Source: K189A clade bacterium (GTDB lineage: Bacteria > Pseudomonadota > Gammaproteobacteria > Pseudomonadales > Azotimanducaceae). From it: a DNA stretch of 34,841 nt. The first letter of the stretch is position 1. Every line of letters begins with the position of its first letter. Below the pieces are notes generated by a model that did no database searches, had not been told where the DNA came from, and saw nothing but the letters and a program-made list of their open reading frames with translations. The stretch covers positions 9,137 through 43,977 of the forward strand of contig JABBAY010000102.1 of NCBI GenBank assembly GCA_018607725.1. Direction: 5' to 3'. The translations under genes and the position numbers were made by a program. This document shows, piece by piece, positions 31,954 through 34,841 of the stretch.

Positions 31954-32910
31954 ATGAAAATTGCTGTTATTGGTGCTGGTATAGCAGGTCTCAGTCTCGC
32001 AAAGAGCCTGAGTGCATTACCTAATTACCAAGTCGAATTGTTTGATAAAGGCCGTGGGCTGGGTGGCAGAATGTCTGTCCGTCATACAGGTGCTTATACT
32101 TTCGACCATGGTGCACAATTTTTTACGGCGAGAACTGCAGGCTTTCAAGAGTTTTTGCGTGCCTACCAGTCAGCAGGTCTGGTTGAAGCGTGGTGGCCAG
32201 ATATAACGACGTTTGCGGGTGTGGAGAGCGCCGGTGAGCGCGCCTGGCTCGAGCCCCATTTCGTTGCGTTGCCGAACATGAATGGGTTGTGTAAGGCCAT
32301 TGCAGAGGACCTTGATGTCACGCTTAATACTGAAGTGGACTCGATTGAACAATCTGACGGACGCTGGTGGCTGAAAGCTGCAGGTCAGTCTCTCGGTACC
32401 TTCGATTGGGTGGTGAGTACCGCGCCGCCTGAACAAACGCGGCGGCTGTTTCCAAACACGATAAGTCAAGCCATGGACGCGGTACGCTTTGATCCCTGTT
32501 ATTCACTCCTGCTGGGTTGTTCCGGTATCCTTCCTGCTTGGGATGCTGCTGTTGTCAAAGGTTCAATGGTTAACTGGCTTGCCTTCAATGATCGTAAGCC
32601 GGGCCGTGACAGCCAGCCATCCCTGGTGGTGCATGCTGACGGCGCTTGGTCGCAAGCCCATGACGACACAGACAGAGAGCAAGTAAAGCAACTGCTTGTG
32701 GATGCGGTGTCGAGTATTGTGGATATAAAGGCTGATACGGTCGGGTTGCACCGTTGGCGCTATGCGCGGGTCAGCACGCCTTTGGGACAAGACTTTTGGG
32801 TGGATGAGGCTGCGCAACTGGCAGCTTGTGGCGACTGGTGCATTGGAAGTCGAGTCGAAGATGCCTTCACCAGCGCTTCGCGTCTTGCGCAATGGTTTGG
32901 GAGCACATGA
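31954..32910 (+). CDS. FAD-dependent oxidoreductase, renalase-like
   Basis: A 318-residue flavoprotein. It begins KIAVIGAGIAGLSLAKSL (2-19), the FAD dinucleotide-binding motif, followed by FDKGRGLGGRMSVRH (35-49) and FDHGAQFFTAR, which are hallmarks of the bacterial renalase-like branch of amine-oxidase-fold proteins. The C-terminal CGDWCIGSRVEDAFTSASRLA closes the FAD site. Bacterial renalases oxidise isomeric dihydronicotinamides; whether this one does is not tested. GAGGAT lies about ten bases before ATG. The next gene overlaps its stop by four bases (ATGA), so both are co-translated. Confidence 0.88.
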   Translation: MKIAVIGAGIAGLSLAKSLSALPNYQVELFDKGRGLGGRMSVRHTGAYTFDHGAQFFTARTAGFQEFLRAYQSAGLVEAWWPDITTFAGVESAGERAWLEPHFVALPNMNGLCKAIAEDLDVTLNTEVDSIEQSDGRWWLKAAGQSLGTFDWVVSTAPPEQTRRLFPNTISQAMDAVRFDPCYSLLLGCSGILPAWDAAVVKGSMVNWLAFNDRKPGRDSQPSLVVHADGAWSQAHDDTDREQVKQLLVDAVSSIVDIKADTVGLHRWRYARVSTPLGQDFWVDEAAQLAACGDWCIGSRVEDAFTSASRLAQWFGST

Positions 32911-33188
32911 TGGAGACGAACGTCAGTGTGCGACAGGCCTTACGGGTATTTCAGAAGGTTCTTGATTACGGCACCCGCAAAGGGGAAGCCACCACTTATA
33001 AGCGCCTGGAAGCAACGACGAGCTACGACGGTTACACGGTCATACTTAATGACGAGTGCGTCACCCTGACAATTTTTTTTCATAATAAATTTTCCCTCGA
33101 TTACACGAGTAAGCGGGCCCTATATGCTTTTCTAGGCAAGCTAGAGGAAGTCGATCGGCAACGGGGTAGTCGCGCAGACCGGGACTAG
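32907..33188 (+). CDS. DUF3081-like small protein
   Basis: A 93-residue protein resembling DUF3081 of gammaproteobacteria: VSVRQALRVFQKVLDYGTRKG, ATTSYDGYTVILNDECVTLTI, FFHNKFSLDYTS and a final KLEEVDRQ helix. Function unknown. The start is taken at the ATG that overlaps the TGA of the renalase-like gene (ATGA), with GGGAG five bases upstream; the frame is open further upstream inside the previous gene but that part is a shadow. The tail RGSRADRD is charged. Confidence 0.78.
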   Translation: MMETNVSVRQALRVFQKVLDYGTRKGEATTYKRLEATTSYDGYTVILNDECVTLTIFFHNKFSLDYTSKRALYAFLGKLEEVDRQRGSRADRD

Positions 33189-33291
33189 CAACTGCGTGGG
33201 AATATTAGAGTTGATTTACAGTAGGTAAAAATCTAATTGCGGCACAGAAATCAGTAAGCTGTGCCTCAACTCGAGGTCCTAACGACTTTCG

Positions 33292-33633
33292 CTACATGTC
33301 TTGCATAAATCTTGAGGCCATTTGTAGATAACCTTTGGGGTCTGGGTGTTTTGCCATTACCGCGTCCCATGCATCTCCAGTGAACGCCGTTTTTAACAAT
33401 TCATCGCGCTGAGATTTACTCTCCCAGCGTATGATCCAGGTGACGTTGGCGCTACCGATCGAGCTTGTTTGCGGGTCACTGCCAGCCACTTCCGCGGCAT
33501 ACTCTCCCTCGTCAATCCAGAATCCGACAACATCCAGCTTGTCTCTGAGTACGACGACGGCAATCTCGGCCCATTTGACGTAGTCTGAAAATATGTCGCG
33601 TCGGTAGTGATAATCTCTAATCTCGTAAATCAT
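33292..33633 (-). CDS. NIPSNAP family protein
   Basis: A 113-residue protein starting MIYEIRDYHYRRDIFSDYVKWAE, with DVVGFWIDEG and NVTWIIRWESKSQRDELLKTAF, the pattern of NIPSNAP dimeric alpha/beta-barrel proteins. No enzymatic role is established for bacterial members. AAGGTG precedes ATG. It ends 103 bases from the convergent DUF3081-like gene and lies 229 bases downstream of the nitroreductase on the same strand, an interval with no other gene. Confidence 0.82.
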   Translation of the reverse strand: MIYEIRDYHYRRDIFSDYVKWAEIAVVVLRDKLDVVGFWIDEGEYAAEVAGSDPQTSSIGSANVTWIIRWESKSQRDELLKTAFTGDAWDAVMAKHPDPKGYLQMASRFMQDM

Positions 33634-33862
33634 GCTGACACCTTGGTTCTCACAGTTACTCCTTCAAAGGACACCCAAGCTGCTCGAACAGCCAAGCATA
33701 TGTCGGCGTGTTGCTAAGAGCTCAGGCGCCCATCTCATGCCCCGTGAGCTAAGGGACACGCCAGGTCAAGCGGTATGCAGGGAGTAGTTAACTACCTGTA
33801 ATCCTATGTGACAGGCGCAGGCACGGCAATCATTAAATTGTCTGCCAGCGAGTGCAACGGCC

Positions 33863-34492
33863 CTAAGACCAGGTGTCAAATCGCAAGATGTCACTAACGG
33901 GCTTGCGAGAGACGGGGCCAAATTTACCTAAGGGGTAGCCAACGGGTATCAGGCAATAGGCGCCCATGGATTCTGGTAGCTTGAGGACCTCGCTGACGGC
34001 AGCGCGATCGCTCAAGGCCAGGGTTGTGGGGGCAGCGCCCAAGCCGAGTCCGCGGGCAGCGAGCAGCAGATTCTGAATACCGGGCCAGATGGAGCCGCCA
34101 CCCATGGCCATAGTCGCGGCATCGACTTTGACACCGAAGTCCATGCAGGCAATGATCAGCGCGGGTATTTCGTGGAGATGTTCCATTTGCCAGATAACGG
34201 ACTGCATCATGCGCAGGCGTTTGGCTTGATCCTGGTGGGGCAATGATCCCGGGTTGTCGATCATGGGTCCGATATATGCCTCGACGCCCTTGCGGTTCAA
34301 GTCGGCAAGTTGTTGTTTGACGCCGGCATCGCGCACAATAATCCACCGGCCACTCTGCATATTCGAACCCGATGGTGCCTGGTTGGCAGCATCTACGAGC
34401 TTGACCAGCAATTCTTCAGGAACGGGTTTGGTATCGAGTTTGCGCATCGCGCGACAGTGATACATGGCATCGAACAGTCCCATTTCTTCCAT
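33863..34492 (-). CDS. nitroreductase family flavoprotein
   Basis: A 209-residue FMN-dependent reductase. CRAMRKLDTKPVPEELLVKLVDAANQAPSGSNMQ has the N-terminal pattern RxxRxf...P and the FMN-binding APSGSNMQ (39-46); GGGSIWPGIQNLLLAARGLGLG (in part near 130-151) and YCLIPVGYPLGKFGPVSRKPV are the matching C-terminal segments. Family enzymes reduce nitroaromatics, quinones or other small electrophiles using NAD(P)H. AAGGAG lies about seven bases before ATG. The upstream region to the window end shows no gene. Confidence 0.9.
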   Translation of the reverse strand: MEEMGLFDAMYHCRAMRKLDTKPVPEELLVKLVDAANQAPSGSNMQSGRWIIVRDAGVKQQLADLNRKGVEAYIGPMIDNPGSLPHQDQAKRLRMMQSVIWQMEHLHEIPALIIACMDFGVKVDAATMAMGGGSIWPGIQNLLLAARGLGLGAAPTTLALSDRAAVSEVLKLPESMGAYCLIPVGYPLGKFGPVSRKPVSDILRFDTWS

Positions 34493-34841
34493 AATAATCT
34501 CCTTGTCGGTGGTTTGAATGTCGTGTCTTCTGCTGCCTTGAATGAACCTGGCGCATTGCTTCGGCAGAATGTCAGTTGTCAGAGAACTATAGCGTATTGT
34601 GAGTGCCGCCTGTTAATTTCCTGGCACACTGCCGCGTGATTCGACGTTTAGCGCTGCCCGTGTGGTGGGTGTTGGACGCGAAGGCTGAGATGCTGGGTTG
34701 AGATCAGAGGAGGCTAGATGGTCGTGTTCGATGGGTTGCTGTTTCTCTGGCGTCGGCCGTGGAAAATAGGTCTTTGTGCTACGTGATGCAGCCACAGTGT
34801 CAACACGTGCTCCGCTTATTTAAATAAGCTGAGCAACATTT
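34493..34841. other. gene-free right end of the window
   Basis: About 350 bases upstream of the nitroreductase. A 60-codon minus-strand frame (34613-34795) has no ribosome site or family pattern and is discounted. The promoter of the nitroreductase must lie here but I cannot place it. A strong palindrome near the end is listed separately. Confidence 0.4.
34809..34834. promoter_or_regulatory. palindrome at right edge
   Basis: GCTTATTTAAATAAGC (34814-34829) is a perfect 16-bp palindrome, extended by GCTC/GAGC (34809-34812 and 34831-34834) across one mismatch to a 26-bp dyad. It could be an operator for a gene beyond the window or the stem of a terminator; without the next gene this cannot be settled. 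Confidence 0.45.

Overview
The window looks like chromosomal DNA of a heterotrophic, probably marine, gammaproteobacterium. The main reasons are the complete-looking liuR-liuA-liuB / liuD leucine-catabolism block in gammaproteobacterial order, a DUF3081-like small protein, the gammaproteobacterial style of topoisomerase III, and the abundance of acyl-CoA dehydrogenases, a cytochrome P450, a haloalkane-dehalogenase-type hydrolase and CoA transferase. This taxonomic call is inference from gene content; there is no rRNA or marker gene. I saw no tRNA, rRNA, CRISPR array, transposase, integrase or phage structural gene.

Layout. 1-480: no convincing gene; two short tandem repeats. 481-753: N-terminal remnant of a PhyH-type dioxygenase. 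896-5687 (minus): a paired acyl-CoA dehydrogenase operon (likely alpha2beta2 type), a membrane-anchored unknown, a haloalkane-dehalogenase-like hydrolase and a DUF1330-like protein. 5954-9055 (plus): a GH3 glycosidase and an SGNH esterase separated by a long perfect REP-like palindrome. 9120-13482 (minus): cytochrome P450, SAM methyltransferase, topoisomerase III. 13692-20909 (minus): D-aminoacylase-type amidohydrolase, then liuD, liuB, liuA and liuR, with a 16-bp perfect palindrome upstream of liuR as probable LiuR operator; liuC and liuE are not in the block.

21185-25842 (plus): a small ABM-domain monooxygenase, an ACAD10/11-like acyl-CoA dehydrogenase, a family III CoA transferase and an MHS-type permease, which together could import, CoA-activate and desaturate an organic acid. 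26060-27121 (minus): an NAD-dependent reductase of the dihydroflavonol reductase type. 27505-31369 (plus): an accessory-looking stretch with a one-TM unknown, a 122-residue unknown, a single-protein fusion of an alpha/beta-hydrolase fold to a TIR domain (the most unusual gene here), and a DUF1254/DUF1214 protein. 31497-34492: a DCC thiol-disulfide protein divergent from a renalase-like flavoprotein overlapping a DUF3081-like gene, then a NIPSNAP protein and a nitroreductase.

The most interesting points are the hydrolase-TIR fusion, whose TIR keeps the expected NADase glutamate while its hydrolase half keeps the nucleophile serine but seems to have lost the acid and histidine; the REP-like palindrome; and an unusual load of short (6-15 bp) tandem repeats between genes, one of which has copied a stop codon.
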